Below are positions 8,751 to 17,363 of a DNA stretch of 64,000 nt, in pieces. The DNA comes from Yamadazyma tenuis. Lineage: Eukaryota > Ascomycota > Pichiomycetes > Serinales > Debaryomycetaceae. Made by a program: the position numbers and the translations under genes. The first letter of the stretch is position 1; each line of letters opens with the position of its first letter. Location of the stretch: positions 62,001 through 126,000 of the forward strand of contig NC_089463.1 in the NCBI RefSeq assembly GCF_029203305.1, given 5' to 3'. The notes beneath the pieces are model-generated. The model made no database searches. It worked only from the letters and a program-made list of their open reading frames with translations, and was not told the DNA's origin.

Positions 8751-10451
8751 TCAAACCCGTGAGTGTTTGCGCTGGTGGACGTAATTTTCACTCGACCCGA
8801 CGGTGTCGATAACAATGTATTCTGAACTTTCGCTGGACTTTTCATTTTCGAGGTTTTTTCTCTTAACTTCACTGACAATCTGAAGATTCTTTATGATGAC
8901 AGCATCAGCCACATCAGAGTCGAGCAACTCGAGCTCCAGTGCCGGAATTATATAGGGCCAGATCCATTTGGCTGCAAAAGCAAATAACAAGAGTACTCCG
9001 GGGAATCCCACAGCAGCCTTCGTCATGGTGATGGCAACCTCGGCTGCTGCTCCCACAAGCTGGAGCCCCAAGTAGATGTAGAAGTATTTTTTGTTGGGGT
9101 ACCGTTGATACTGACGAAACTCTTCTGGGCACGAGGCATCCAGAGCGATATACCCCTCATCCATAAATAAGAATCGGAGCTTGTTTGTGATTGGATTCCC
9201 ATGCAACCCCGTGAGGGCCATTATGAAGAACAATCCTGAAAGAACTGCTTGTGGAATGAGGCCAAGCACCGTGAGAAACGGCGGAGACATCATCACAAAC
9301 GTCAATAGGCCCTGGACCGTGTTGGTAAATCGCTGTTCCACCACGTATTGAGGCTTACCTGTCTGTGAGTCGTGTACCACTAGTGAGGTGGTATGGAGTG
9401 GTGCCTGAGGAATCAAGCCGTTCGGGGCTGGGATGCCTAGAATACCTGCTAAGCCAGTAGTGATGCCCAACAACGCGAAGTCCCAGTGGAAAGACGACGG
9501 TTTCTTCAACGGAAAGTCTTTCAGCTGACACATTAACGACGATACATTGTGGTCGAAGTAGAACAAGAAGGTTAACAAGACTGCAAACGGAATGGCAAGA
9601 AAAACGTCTCCCACACCAATGTTCTCCGAGGGCCAGAAGTGAATGAACCATCCATGGGGCCTGGACTGTCCAGATTTCGTGGGGACAAAGCTCGAGGTCA
9701 CTGGAAGTTTTGCCATGGTAGTATCGCTAATGTAGTGGCCAAAGTGGATGAAGCCGGTAAAAAAAACCACCGATAGTGGGACCCCATAGTCTACAAACAC
9801 TTTGCGTACCCACGGCTTGAAGTAATGCAAGTATGTACCAAACACAAACGAGCCAACTCCGGTAAACACCATCAATACACTGATGAGAACCGACAAAAAT
9901 CCACTGGCAACACCGACTTCAGCAAATTGATTACTTAAAATCTGGATCCCTTTCTGAATATAAACGACACAGATGAAGAACCCAAAAACTTCACAGGAAA
10001 ACTGGCTGATGACTTTCAACCACGAGACCATGTTGCTCACGGCGATCACCAAATGCATCACCATCGACCACAAATATATCCAGCACATAAATGGAAGGTA
10101 TGGGGTTCCTCGGGGTTTCATGATATCGTACACTGTGTAGCTGAAAATGGAGATGGGCCCCGTGACTCCTACAATACACAATGGCTGGCCGGAGAGAAGT
10201 CCGAAGCATACTCCCGCAATGGCACTGCTCATCAACACCTCGTTGACTCCGTAGGTGTTATCTGTATTATCGAACATATCTTGAGCAAATGCGATAGCAG
10301 GTAGGAGGTTGGTGAAAAATATGTAGGTGGTAGACGGGACAACCCTATAGTTGTATGCGTCCTTGAAGTCACTCCAGTAGTACGGGAGACGACTTCGGAT
10401 GTCGTTATAGATGCCGAATCCCCAGTAATTAACAACTTTGAATCGAGTCAT
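8751..10451 (-). CDS. BOR1: Boron/anion efflux transporter of the SLC4 family
   Basis: The 566-residue multi-pass membrane protein matches yeast Bor1 (576 residues), a plasma-membrane and vacuolar borate exporter of the SLC4 bicarbonate/borate family. The family block FTNLLPAIAFAQDM appears near residue 48, followed by LSGQPLCIVGVTGPISIF. Later come IPAPNGLIPQAPLHTTSL and VEQRFTNTVQGLL, both strongly conserved in SLC4 proteins. About 12-14 helices are visible and the C-terminus is short and polar. The ATG precedes MTRFKVVNYWGFGIYNDI, which resembles the usual cytoplasmic start. It lies in tandem upstream of the P2C ATPase, giving two ion transporters side by side. Confidence 0.93.
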   Translation of the reverse strand: MTRFKVVNYWGFGIYNDIRSRLPYYWSDFKDAYNYRVVPSTTYIFFTNLLPAIAFAQDMFDNTDNTYGVNEVLMSSAIAGVCFGLLSGQPLCIVGVTGPISIFSYTVYDIMKPRGTPYLPFMCWIYLWSMVMHLVIAVSNMVSWLKVISQFSCEVFGFFICVVYIQKGIQILSNQFAEVGVASGFLSVLISVLMVFTGVGSFVFGTYLHYFKPWVRKVFVDYGVPLSVVFFTGFIHFGHYISDTTMAKLPVTSSFVPTKSGQSRPHGWFIHFWPSENIGVGDVFLAIPFAVLLTFLFYFDHNVSSLMCQLKDFPLKKPSSFHWDFALLGITTGLAGILGIPAPNGLIPQAPLHTTSLVVHDSQTGKPQYVVEQRFTNTVQGLLTFVMMSPPFLTVLGLIPQAVLSGLFFIMALTGLHGNPITNKLRFLFMDEGYIALDASCPEEFRQYQRYPNKKYFYIYLGLQLVGAAAEVAITMTKAAVGFPGVLLLFAFAAKWIWPYIIPALELELLDSDVADAVIIKNLQIVSEVKRKNLENEKSSESSEYIVIDTVGSSENYVHQRKHSRV

Positions 10452-10850
10452 CGCTTAGATCTGGTGAGATAATATAAAGTTTGAAGGGTTTTAGGGGCAA
10501 TTGGGTGAACTTTTGATGGATAGCGTAGTACGGTCCTAATCTCAGCTGGGTCTATGTGGTATTCTTGGGGGTATGGTAATGCTGTGTGTGCGTATGCTTT
10601 CTTATCACTGGGTTTCAGCTGGCGAGGTTAATTCGTTTTCGATTGTCAAATCGCATCCAACACGTTGGACGGGTTTTGGTATTAAAGATATTTTTGAGGA
10701 AATACTGAAGGGCTAAAAGGAATGGCCATATTTGGAGAAGCTTTTTATGGGTATGCTTGTGCTTCTGAATGCAGCCGATTCGAATCGATAACGGTGCCTA
10801 GCGTCAGACTTCACAGTCTAAACCACACATCCAAATAATAACTCATCAAT
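10452..10850. promoter_or_regulatory. BOR1 promoter / tRNA-Ala upstream region
   Basis: This 399-bp spacer separates divergent BOR1 and tRNA-Ala. It contains a perfect 12-base palindrome (CGATTCGAATCG, about 10778-10789) that looks like a B box but has no tRNA fold around it. Nothing else is recognised. Confidence 0.45.
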
Positions 10851-10923
10851 GGGCGTGTGGCGTAGTTGGTAGCGCGTTCCCTTAGCATGGGAAAGGTCTC
10901 CGGTTCGACTCCGGACTCGTCCA
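10851..10923 (+). tRNA. tRNA-Ala (anticodon AGC)
   Basis: The 73-nt sequence folds as a standard cloverleaf. The acceptor stem starts GGGCGTG and ends CTCGTCC with discriminator A, and includes the G3:U70 pair that marks alanine tRNAs. The anticodon loop contains AGC. The T arm is GGTTCGACTCC (B box). It differs from S. cerevisiae tRNA-Ala(AGC) at only a few positions. There is no intron. A T5 run at about 10927-10931 serves as Pol III terminator. The next protein start codon is only 42 bases downstream. Confidence 0.98.
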
Positions 10924-10965
10924 TTCTTTTTGTTCATCAATCCTCGGCGCTCGTTTTTTTTATCC

Positions 10966-11964
10966 ATGCAATCTCCTTTGCTAGTTCTCCATATTGGTGC
11001 AGGCAACCACCCGGAGATACTAAACTCAAAATACAGGCAGGTCATCCGAAAGGCCCTATCACAACAGCAGGGCTCACGTGACGGGAAATTGGTGGTTTTG
11101 GCCGCCGCTGAGATCCTAGATGAGTGCCCTCTTGTTAACAGTGGATATGGCTCCAGTTTGAATATACTGGGGAACGTCAATAATGACGCCAGTTTCCTCG
11201 CATTTGAGGGATCCACCATGATCCGGTACAACTGTCTATATAATATCGACCATAATTATCCCCTCAGGGAAACCGTACGACTATTTGACAGTATCGACGC
11301 CCTCTTTGATCAGAAGAGCCTCGATTCAATCGGATTGGTCAAACCCAAGGTTCTTGACTACACAGCGCGTCATTACGTGTACCAGCAGCTCCTGGGAGAC
11401 GTTGTCAACGAGCCTCCCCCGATACACCCCAGCCAGCAGCGGTTTTTCGACAAATACAAAAACTTTCTCGAGGCTGATGCTCACCTGGTGCAAGACACTA
11501 TTGGACTAATACACATTGACGGACCGAAAACACATTTGGCGGCGTCATCTGGTGGAAACTTCCTCAAGTTGCCTGGCCGAGTGGGGTGTGCGGCTGTCGT
11601 GGGTGCTGGTGTAGGATACCGGGCAGTAGACGAATTTGAAGTGAGTTGTTTGTGCAGTGGAAACGGAGAGGATATTATTTTACTCAACCTAGCCAATTTC
11701 ATGACCACCCTCGTTAGGGCGGATCTGGGGGTGGACCTGGTGCCCGGTATGGTGCGGCAGGCGTGGGAAAGTATCCGGACACTCAGTGATAAGCTCTATG
11801 TGGGAGTGGTATTGGTTATAAATGATAAGGTTAATGGCTGCAAACGACTAATTTACTACCACACCACCGAAACGTTTTATTTTGGATACCACTACCGCAA
11901 CTCCAAGGTGGTGCTAAGTCGGCTCACTGGTAATTACGTGGTGGGAGAGGTCATTCTAAGATAG
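10966..11964 (+). CDS. Taspase/asparaginase-2-type Ntn hydrolase homologue
   Basis: The predicted 332-residue protein resembles the asparaginase-2/taspase family of self-cleaving Ntn hydrolases. Hallmarks are an early VLHIGAGNHPE, then GYGSSLNILGNV...DASFLAFEG (matching G-x-x-SNLNLLGE...DAS of taspases), and QDTIGLIHIDGPKT with SSGGNFLKLPGRVG. The Thr of D-T-I-G is at the position of the autocatalytic nucleophile. The ATG at 10966 (MQSPLLVLHIGAG) is chosen because the frame upstream has only a TTG and reaches the tRNA terminator. The start lies 42 bases past tRNA-Ala, so the tRNA sits in its promoter. CTG codons are unusually frequent compared with neighbours, and the protein looks fast-evolving. 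The substrate is unknown: protein cleavage, glycosylasparaginase or isoaspartyl activity are all possible. Confidence 0.75.
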   Translation: MQSPLLVLHIGAGNHPEILNSKYRQVIRKALSQQQGSRDGKLVVLAAAEILDECPLVNSGYGSSLNILGNVNNDASFLAFEGSTMIRYNCLYNIDHNYPLRETVRLFDSIDALFDQKSLDSIGLVKPKVLDYTARHYVYQQLLGDVVNEPPPIHPSQQRFFDKYKNFLEADAHLVQDTIGLIHIDGPKTHLAASSGGNFLKLPGRVGCAAVVGAGVGYRAVDEFEVSCLCSGNGEDIILLNLANFMTTLVRADLGVDLVPGMVRQAWESIRTLSDKLYVGVVLVINDKVNGCKRLIYYHTTETFYFGYHYRNSKVVLSRLTGNYVVGEVILR

Positions 11965-12046
11965 TGGTTGAGTATATTAATTACAATTTAGTATGTATTT
12001 AAAAATTTAAAAGCTAGATTAAATCAATAAATAAGTCTTCAAGATC

Positions 12047-12787
12047 TTAACGGGAAGTGGCTTGGACCTTTTGGAAAGCACCCTTTTGTTGTTGTTTAGA
12101 AACTCTGGCCTGAGCACCGTTGGCAGCAGACTTGGCCTTTTCAGCCTTTCTGGAGGCCTTGGCTTCCTTCTTAGCTTCCTTGTCCTTGGCAATTCTTTGT
12201 TCTCTAGCAGCCTTTCTGTCGGAGGCCTTCAAGTTTCTTCTTTCTTTGATCAATTCCAAAGAAGCACCGACAATACCTCTTTGGTGCTTGACGGCCTTTC
12301 TGGTTCTTCTCTTAGAGGTTTCTTCAGAAATACCCTTCTTGTGGTGTCTTCTGTACAAAACGGTCCAGGCAATCTTTCTTGGGTTCTTTCTTTGCTTGAA
12401 AAGGGAAGCAGACTTAGAAGATTGGAATCTGAAAACCTTAGAGTCACCTCTCACGAAAAGGGTACCTCTACCTGGGTAGATCTTGGAACCTGAAAATGAA
12501 TCGACTTCAACTTTCACTAGACTTTGTTAGTATAACGTTTTGGGTTTGGGCAAAAGGGGTGACTGGTTTAATCACTTGAGTTGGACGATTTGTCAATTTG
12601 GAGTTAAATTATGATGAATAGGACAAACTTTGATGGGTAATATACATGTTTAACAGGTTGGACAAACGGACAATAGAAATATAAAGGGATCTTCTGCTCT
12701 TGTTCCGGTGATGGTTTCGGCGTTTATGGTCTTATTGTCTCGTGTCAAACACCCCTAGCACTGTAATTTCCTCTATTAAAACATACT
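12047..12787 (-). CDS. RPL24: 60S ribosomal protein L24 (eL24), spliced; start codon interrupted by the intron
   Basis: Exon 2 (12047-12516) encodes all but the first base of a 156-residue eL24: KVEVDSFSGSKIYPGRGTLF, then FQSSKSASLFKQRKNPRKI and a basic helical C-tail, matching yeast Rpl24. The reading frame has no ATG; the codon before AAA-GTT is GTG whose G is the last base of an AG acceptor. Upstream is TACTAAC followed by AAAGTCTAG, and 270 bases further a GTATGT donor at 12786-12781 preceded by ..CAAAGA. Joining A(12787) to TG(12516-12515) makes ATG. The CDS is therefore complement(join(12047..12516,12787)). eL24 sits on the 60S interface side and contacts the 40S. The gene is divergent from RPL30, as RPL24A and RPL30 are in S. 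cerevisiae. Confidence 0.96.
12517..12786 (-). other. RPL24 intron (270 nt)
   Basis: The donor GTATGT is at 12786-12781, the branch site TACTAAC is about 16 bases before the acceptor, and the acceptor TAG ends at 12517. It removes 270 nt and brings together the first and second bases of the start codon. Confidence 0.93.
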
Positions 12788-12910
12788 CTTTGCTATACGT
12801 AATTCGAAATATGTAAAATTTCAAACTTTTTCACTACTATCCTTTTCTCGTCCTGCGAAAAATTTGAGCAAAAGCGACGGTGCGCGCACACAAACACTGG
12901 CACCTGACGT

Positions 12911-12918
12911 TGTGACTG
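12911..12918. promoter_or_regulatory. HomolD-like box TGTGACTG between RPL24 and RPL30
   Basis: TGTGACTG is the reverse complement of CAGTCACA, the HomolD box of ribosomal-protein promoters known from S. pombe and other ascomycetes. It lies 110 bases before the RPL30 ATG and 124 before the RPL24 first exon end. The same octamer occurs before RPL37 in this window. Confidence 0.6.
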
Positions 12919-12996
12919 CTTTTTTGGTGAGGAATTTTCAGTGTTTCGCGGGCCTGGACTGAAACTTTTCACTTAACTATTTTTACAACAGTCAAA

Positions 12997-13033
12997 GACC
13001 GGAGTGTAAAGAATATTAAACACAGAGATGGCC
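12997..13033 (+). promoter_or_regulatory. Candidate L30-binding kink-turn spanning the RPL30 start codon
   Basis: The 5' strand is GACC-GGA-GTGT (12997-13007) and the 3' strand is ACAC-AGAGAT-GGCC (13020-13033), with the ATG inside the 3' strand. GTGT/ACAC form the upper stem; CC/GG plus one outer G-C form the lower stem, with one A/C mismatch where S. cerevisiae has A-U. The internal-loop sequences match the known S. cerevisiae RPL30 mRNA kink-turn, to which L30 binds to block splicing and translation of its own transcript. The 12-nt loop is AAAGAATATTAA. The sequence match is seen; binding is inferred. Confidence 0.75.
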
Positions 13034-13339
13034 CCAAAGAATCAAGAAAACATCAACGCCAAGTTAGGTTTGGTTATCAAGTCCGGTAAGTACACCTTGG
13101 GTTACAAGTCCGTCGTCAAATCCTTGAGATCTGGTAAGTCCAAGTTGATCATCATCGCTGGTAACACTCCAGTCTTGAGAAAGTCTGAATTGGAATACTA
13201 CGCCATGTTGTCCAAGACCCCAGTCTACTACTTCCAAGGTGGAAACAACGAATTAGGTACTGTTTGTGGTAAATTATTCAGAGTTGGTACCTTATCTGTT
13301 TTGGATGCTGGTGACTCTGACATCTTGTCTTCTTTGTAA
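13028..13339 (+). CDS. RPL30: 60S ribosomal protein L30 (eL30)
   Basis: The 103-residue protein matches yeast Rpl30 across its length: [40 protein letters not shown], and the end [12 protein letters not shown]. It is a 60S protein with the L7Ae/L30e/S12e/Gadd45 fold, which binds kink-turn RNA. In S. cerevisiae an intron follows the start codon; here ATG runs straight into GCC-CCA-AAG and the frame is intact without splicing. Codon usage is strongly biased and has no CTG. A kink-turn resembling the L30 autoregulatory site overlaps the start codon (separate entry). The gene is divergent from RPL24 and the two share about 240 bp of promoter. Confidence 0.98.
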   Translation: MAPKNQENINAKLGLVIKSGKYTLGYKSVVKSLRSGKSKLIIIAGNTPVLRKSELEYYAMLSKTPVYYFQGGNNELGTVCGKLFRVGTLSVLDAGDSDILSSL

Positions 13340-13703
13340 GTTAAGTATCCTGTATTATAATAGACAACTTAATTTATAGAAAGTGTAGTGCAGCGAGATA
13401 TGGCTTTGGATCACTTGTTGATTGGATGGCCGATGAGATGATGAGATAACTTCACTGAGATGAGTTGAGTTCAAACGGAATCCTGGCAGGGTCCGTGGGT
13501 GTATAGGTCCCCTCTACGTGAACGCTCCTATGTTTATGTCTCCCTAACCGATAGCGCTCTCTCCCTACCCGTTGGTGCTCTCTCCCTACCCGTTGGTGCC
13601 CTCTCCTTACCCGTTGGTAGTGTCTGGACTCGTTTGAGATGAGATGCCTGCAGCTCTTAGATTTGAAATGTCCTCTAGAGTTCCTGGTAAGAGTGGAATG
13701 CTC
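13340..13703. other. Intergenic region downstream of RPL30 and SPC34 (convergent)
   Basis: This 364-bp region between convergent gene ends holds a short 21-bp tandem repeat (13556-13618) and no visible gene. The intervening sequence has GATGAGATGAGAT-type short repeats around 13430-13460. Confidence 0.6.
13556..13618. repeat. 21-bp tandem repeat, three copies plus a degenerate one
   Basis: The unit is GCTCTCTCCCTACCCGTTGG+T. Copies 1 and 2 (13556-13576, 13577-13597) are identical, copy 3 (13598-13618) differs at two bases, and a diverged copy (TCTCCCTAACCGATAGC) precedes them. Confidence 0.9.
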
Positions 13704-14450
13704 TCACACCATCGTCATTCCTTCACTCTGCTTCTGCTGGATCTGTCTCTCCAACTCAGCGACCTCTTCCTCTTCTCTCCTCAACTCTCGATCAATATTA
13801 ACATCCTCCAGCACCCCATCCAACCCAAACACATTGTGCGACTGCAACAACTTCTGCTGCTCGTCATACTCCTGCTGAAGACCTTGCAACTGGCCCGAGA
13901 ATTGTTCGTATTCCTCTTTCATGGCTCGAATCAGAAGTATAAACTCCTCGTTTGCAACTGGTAACTTGTTGGTATACTCGATGAGCGACCGGTAGATCAG
14001 CGCCGCCTCCGTAATCTGTGCCGATGCTTTAACGGGCGAGCTCGACATGTCACTGCTGGCGCCAGAAGTGGTTTGGGCTGAATTTGCAACAAGTCTAGGT
14101 ACATTCACAGCCACTCGACGAATTTTGTTGCTGGAAACGTCGTGGTTCAGGTACTCCTCGCCGTTGTCGTCCTCGAAATAGCTCTTGCCGTCGACCCGGA
14201 CAAGGAGCTTGGCAGGGCGGTCAATGATACTACCGTCCACAGGGTTAGTTACGCGGTACAAAAGCAGTTCTGAAGGATTTGCATCTTTTAATAGCTGGGT
14301 GATGTCGGGCTTTGTGACAATGGCATTGGTGAACATTCCCGGAGGTCTGAACTGCAACTCCTCGATTCGCTGGCACAGGCTATCGATACTGTCCAAAAAG
14401 TAACTGAGTGATGGCATAGTGTTTTGGTAAACAAACAAGTGCGCACTCAT
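13704..14450 (-). CDS. SPC34: DASH/DAM1 complex subunit Spc34
   Basis: The 248-residue protein carries the Spc34 family start: a short helix ([16 protein letters not shown]) followed by [12 protein letters not shown], which matches the FKPPGIFHNAI block of yeast Spc34, and then [18 protein letters not shown]. The C-terminal third is a coiled coil rich in Gln and Glu. Spc34 is one of the ten DASH subunits that ring kinetochore microtubules and couple chromosomes to the spindle. The frame opens at ATG 14450, but the internal ATG at 14417 (MPSLSYFLD) aligns better with the family start. The gene is divergent from KAE1 with only 47-80 bp between start codons. Confidence 0.85.
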   Translation of the reverse strand: MSAHLFVYQNTMPSLSYFLDSIDSLCQRIEELQFRPPGMFTNAIVTKPDITQLLKDANPSELLLYRVTNPVDGSIIDRPAKLLVRVDGKSYFEDDNGEEYLNHDVSSNKIRRVAVNVPRLVANSAQTTSGASSDMSSSPVKASAQITEAALIYRSLIEYTNKLPVANEEFILLIRAMKEEYEQFSGQLQGLQQEYDEQQKLLQSHNVFGLDGVLEDVNIDRELRREEEEVAELERQIQQKQSEGMTMV

Positions 14451-14497
14451 TTGTCACACTAAATCAAGATGCGCATCAATTTTTTCTAGCCTTCACC

Positions 14498-15625
14498 ATG
14501 ACTGTGGACCTAGATAAGAGATTACGGCCAGGCCGGGACTATTACCTCGCATTGGGACTCGAGGGCTCGGCCAACAAGCTCGGCGTGGGTATCATCAGGC
14601 ACGGCGTGGGTGAGCCAGGCCCTCACAATAGTGCACAGGTCCTCTCCAACGTCAGAGATACCTACATCACCCCTCCAGGAGAGGGATTTCTACCACGAGA
14701 CACAGCCCGCCATCACCGCCACTGGGTGGTACGGATCATCAAGCGGGCGTTGGCCGATGCCGGCGTATGTGGCCGTGATTTGGACTGCATTTGTTTCACT
14801 CAAGGGCCTGGAATGGGTGCTCCTCTCCAAAGCGTTGTAATAGCCGCCAGAACTTTGGCCCAGCTTTGGAACTTGCCGTTGGTGGGGGTAAACCACTGTG
14901 TGGGCCACATAGAAATGGGCCGTGAGATCACAGGAGCGCAGAACCCGGTGGTGCTATATGTTAGCGGAGGTAACACTCAGATCATCGCGTACTCCAGACA
15001 GAGATACCGGATTTTTGGCGAAACTTTGGATATCGCCATTGGGAACTGTTTGGACCGGTTTGCTCGAGTGCTCAAGATCTCCAATGACCCGGCTCCAGGG
15101 TATAACATCGAGCAAATGGCGAAAAAAGGCCGTCATCTTGTTGAACTACCATACACGGTGAAAGGAATGGACATCTCGATGTCGGGGATCTTACAGTATG
15201 TGGATGTGTTGGCCAAAGACATGTTTTCCAGCACCCCCAAGAAGAACAAAAACCTTGTGGACCAAGAGCTGGGTGAGCTCATCACTCCGGAAGACCTCTG
15301 TTTCTCGCTTCAAGAGTCTCTTTACTCGATGTTGGTGGAAATCACTGAAAGGGCCATGGCCCATGTTCAGAGCAACCAGGTGTTGATTGTGGGGGGAGTC
15401 GGGTCCAATGAGAGACTTCAGGAGATGATGGAATTGATGGTGAATGATCGGAAAAATGGGTCTATTCATGCTACAGACGAGAGGTTCTGTATTGACAATG
15501 GAATCATGATAGCCCATGCGGGGTTGCTTAGTTATAGAATGGGGCAGACCAAGGAGTTGAAGGACACGGTTTGCACCCAGAGATTTAGAACCGATGAGGT
15601 GTGGGTGAACTGGAGAGATGACTAG
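14498..15625 (+). CDS. KAE1: tRNA N6-adenosine threonylcarbamoyltransferase, KEOPS subunit Kae1
   Basis: The 375-residue protein matches Kae1/Qri7/TsaD. The start [18 protein letters not shown], the metal-binding [10 protein letters not shown] (His-x3-His), the nucleotide-binding [12 protein letters not shown] and the C-terminal [17 protein letters not shown] with [14 protein letters not shown] are all present. Kae1 is the catalytic subunit of KEOPS/EKC, which adds threonylcarbamoyl to A37 of ANN-decoding tRNAs in the cytosol. It has no mitochondrial presequence, so it is Kae1 rather than Qri7. The ATG gives [19 protein letters not shown], aligned to the known N-terminus. The promoter shared with SPC34 is under 100 bp. 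Confidence 0.98.
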   Translation: MTVDLDKRLRPGRDYYLALGLEGSANKLGVGIIRHGVGEPGPHNSAQVLSNVRDTYITPPGEGFLPRDTARHHRHWVVRIIKRALADAGVCGRDLDCICFTQGPGMGAPLQSVVIAARTLAQLWNLPLVGVNHCVGHIEMGREITGAQNPVVLYVSGGNTQIIAYSRQRYRIFGETLDIAIGNCLDRFARVLKISNDPAPGYNIEQMAKKGRHLVELPYTVKGMDISMSGILQYVDVLAKDMFSSTPKKNKNLVDQELGELITPEDLCFSLQESLYSMLVEITERAMAHVQSNQVLIVGGVGSNERLQEMMELMVNDRKNGSIHATDERFCIDNGIMIAHAGLLSYRMGQTKELKDTVCTQRFRTDEVWVNWRDD

Positions 15626-15804
15626 GTTGACCCGATGAGAAGAAACTGAGACGTGGATTTAATATATGCATTCCTTATGTTGCTCTATTTGGCTTTCATT
15701 CGACACTTTCCTCTTACCGGCACTTGTGGTGCTGGGTGAGAATAACCGTCGTAAATCATTACAATATTTAAAAGACCCTGTGGACTTCCTCGGGGATTTT
15801 TCCT

Positions 15805-16746
15805 TCACAGTGTCAGATACGTATTGGACATCTTCTCCGTAATAACTTTGGCTAGAAGCTGATTTATCGCCATATTATCTGTGAATATATCTTCTTCTTT
15901 AAAGGTCTCCAACAGCTTGATATTTCCAATATCAGTTGATCCACTAGTCACAGGCGTACAGGCCCGAAGAAGGCTGGCTAGCTTCCTGTAAGGAGTCCCG
16001 TCCCATAACGTGGCACTTTTTTTGTAGTTGTGGCCCACGGCCTTAGCAGCATCCTGTGCATCCTTGTATTCTAGTAATGCGGCCTTATACTTATCTTCTG
16101 AAACAGCAGACTTCACTGAAGTAACAGGCCCAAACACCGTCATGATGTCGCTGACAACATCAAGTGTGAACTGTCCCTCGAGCTCTGGTCGGTGTTTCCA
16201 CTTCACCACCACTTTGGTGGTGCCACTGTCTCTCAAGTCTATAATCTGGGGAATCACAAGATCTTTGTACGACACGTACACGGGCAGAAATTTCGGCTTC
16301 AACTTCTCCAGTTCCAAGACCCGCCTTTTCTTAAGGCCCTGCTCTCGGAGTAACTCGATATTCTGGTTGCTTGTTTCGAATTCTCGTGATACTTTATTGT
16401 AAATATCTACTCCATGTGTTTTATTGTTCTGTTCGGCCCTAAGAAGCTCTTCTTTGAACCGCTTCGTGTGTTCATCTAGAGCTTGCAGTTGTACATGCTT
16501 CTCGTTCTTATAGCTTCGTATGCGGTCATAATCATTTCTGGTGGTGGGATTGCTTAATATCTCATAAATGGTTGATAACAACTGAAACTGGTCAACCGCC
16601 TCAGGGGCTGGGTTTTTGTCAGGATGATACTTAAGAGCGAGTTTCCGGTACTGTCGCTTTATGGCTATATCGGGAGCCGCGTGGTGTACTTCCAACACGT
16701 CATAGAGATCCAAGTCTCCGTTTAGGAGCTTTTCGATGGATGTCAT
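15805..16746 (-). CDS. CWC23: J-domain spliceosome-associated protein Cwc23 / DNAJC17 type
   Basis: The predicted 313-residue protein has an N-terminal J domain (LDLYDVLEV, then LALKYHPDKNP with the HPD motif, residues about 12-75), a charged helical middle, and a C-terminal region (VVVKWKHRPELEGQFTLD, IMTVFGPVTSV, AALLEYKDAQDAAKAV) that reads as an RRM-like fold. This is the DNAJC17 architecture; yeast Cwc23 acts in spliceosome disassembly with Ntr1/Prp43. The ATG at 16746 (MTSIEKLLNGD) is chosen; the frame extends upstream only to a GTG and that extension is a hydrophobic stretch unlike the family. Cwc23 against another type III J-protein is the remaining doubt. Confidence 0.8.
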   Translation of the reverse strand: MTSIEKLLNGDLDLYDVLEVHHAAPDIAIKRQYRKLALKYHPDKNPAPEAVDQFQLLSTIYEILSNPTTRNDYDRIRSYKNEKHVQLQALDEHTKRFKEELLRAEQNNKTHGVDIYNKVSREFETSNQNIELLREQGLKKRRVLELEKLKPKFLPVYVSYKDLVIPQIIDLRDSGTTKVVVKWKHRPELEGQFTLDVVSDIMTVFGPVTSVKSAVSEDKYKAALLEYKDAQDAAKAVGHNYKKSATLWDGTPYRKLASLLRACTPVTSGSTDIGNIKLLETFKEEDIFTDNMAINQLLAKVITEKMSNTYLTL

Positions 16747-17008
16747 AGTGATTTCTGCGAGCGCGAGTAAAGATCGAACTGTTAAGAGTACTGTTAAGAG
16801 AACTACCAGAAACCATAGAAAGAAAACAACGTTCACATCAACATTTCTACAAAGTAGTAAATTACAACTATCACTGTCACCCGGCTGGCTCCCTCAGGCT
16901 GGACAACTCCAAACTTATACATCAATATGCATTTTAATCTAAACAGCCATGAAGACCAGTTGAAACTATTTATGAGTCTGTGGTGAATAACTAATGGACC
17001 TGTCTCCA

Positions 17009-17363
17009 TTAAGCCTTGACATTCCTTAATCCGAAGTCGACTTGGTGACCTCTGAAAATAGCATCTCCTTCAGAGTAACCTCTTCCTAGTCCGAAACCCA
17101 CACCTACCCACACAGGCCAAGCTCTTCTCTTGAAAAGCACAATCGATGCTAAAACACCTCCTCCGAAACCTAACCCGGTTTTCACAAGACCGTTGGAAAT
17201 TACGACGTCCCACTATATCTTCAAGTTAGTATATTGTTGATTCTTCTGGTAATCAGGTCAGGCGCTCTTCAGACCACCCAATTACCCACTTTTGATAGGC
17301 ATAACATACGTTGTTGTTCAACAAGCTCTGAGATGGAGTACCCACTTTTTGTTCGGTTGACAT
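17009..17363 (-). CDS. MIC10: MICOS subunit Mic10, two coding exons
   Basis: The 85-residue protein is encoded by complement(join(17009..17212,17310..17363)). Exon 1 gives 18 residues ([18 protein letters not shown]) and ends at a GTATGT donor. The 97-nt intron has TACTAAC about 12 bases before the acceptor TATAG, and exon 2 starts in phase 0 with [17 protein letters not shown]. The two membrane hairpin segments with glycine motifs (GLGFGGG and [17 protein letters not shown]), separated by FKRRAWPVW, match yeast Mic10 very closely. Mic10 oligomerises in the inner mitochondrial membrane to bend crista junctions. The short exons hide the gene from simple ORF searches. A second splice acceptor sits directly before the ATG, implying a 5'UTR intron. 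Confidence 0.93.

Noticed and set aside
10770..10835. tRNA-like signal (B-box-like CGATTCGAATCG palindrome) upstream of tRNA-Ala
   Set aside because: No acceptor, D or anticodon stems can be formed on either strand; only the palindrome stands out.
10930..10965. Upstream extension of the taspase-like frame to a TTG
   Set aside because: It would start inside the tRNA terminator; the ATG at 10966 fits the family N-terminus.
16747..16836. Hydrophobic N-terminal extension of CWC23 from a GTG
   Set aside because: Non-ATG start, and J-proteins of this type begin right before the J domain.
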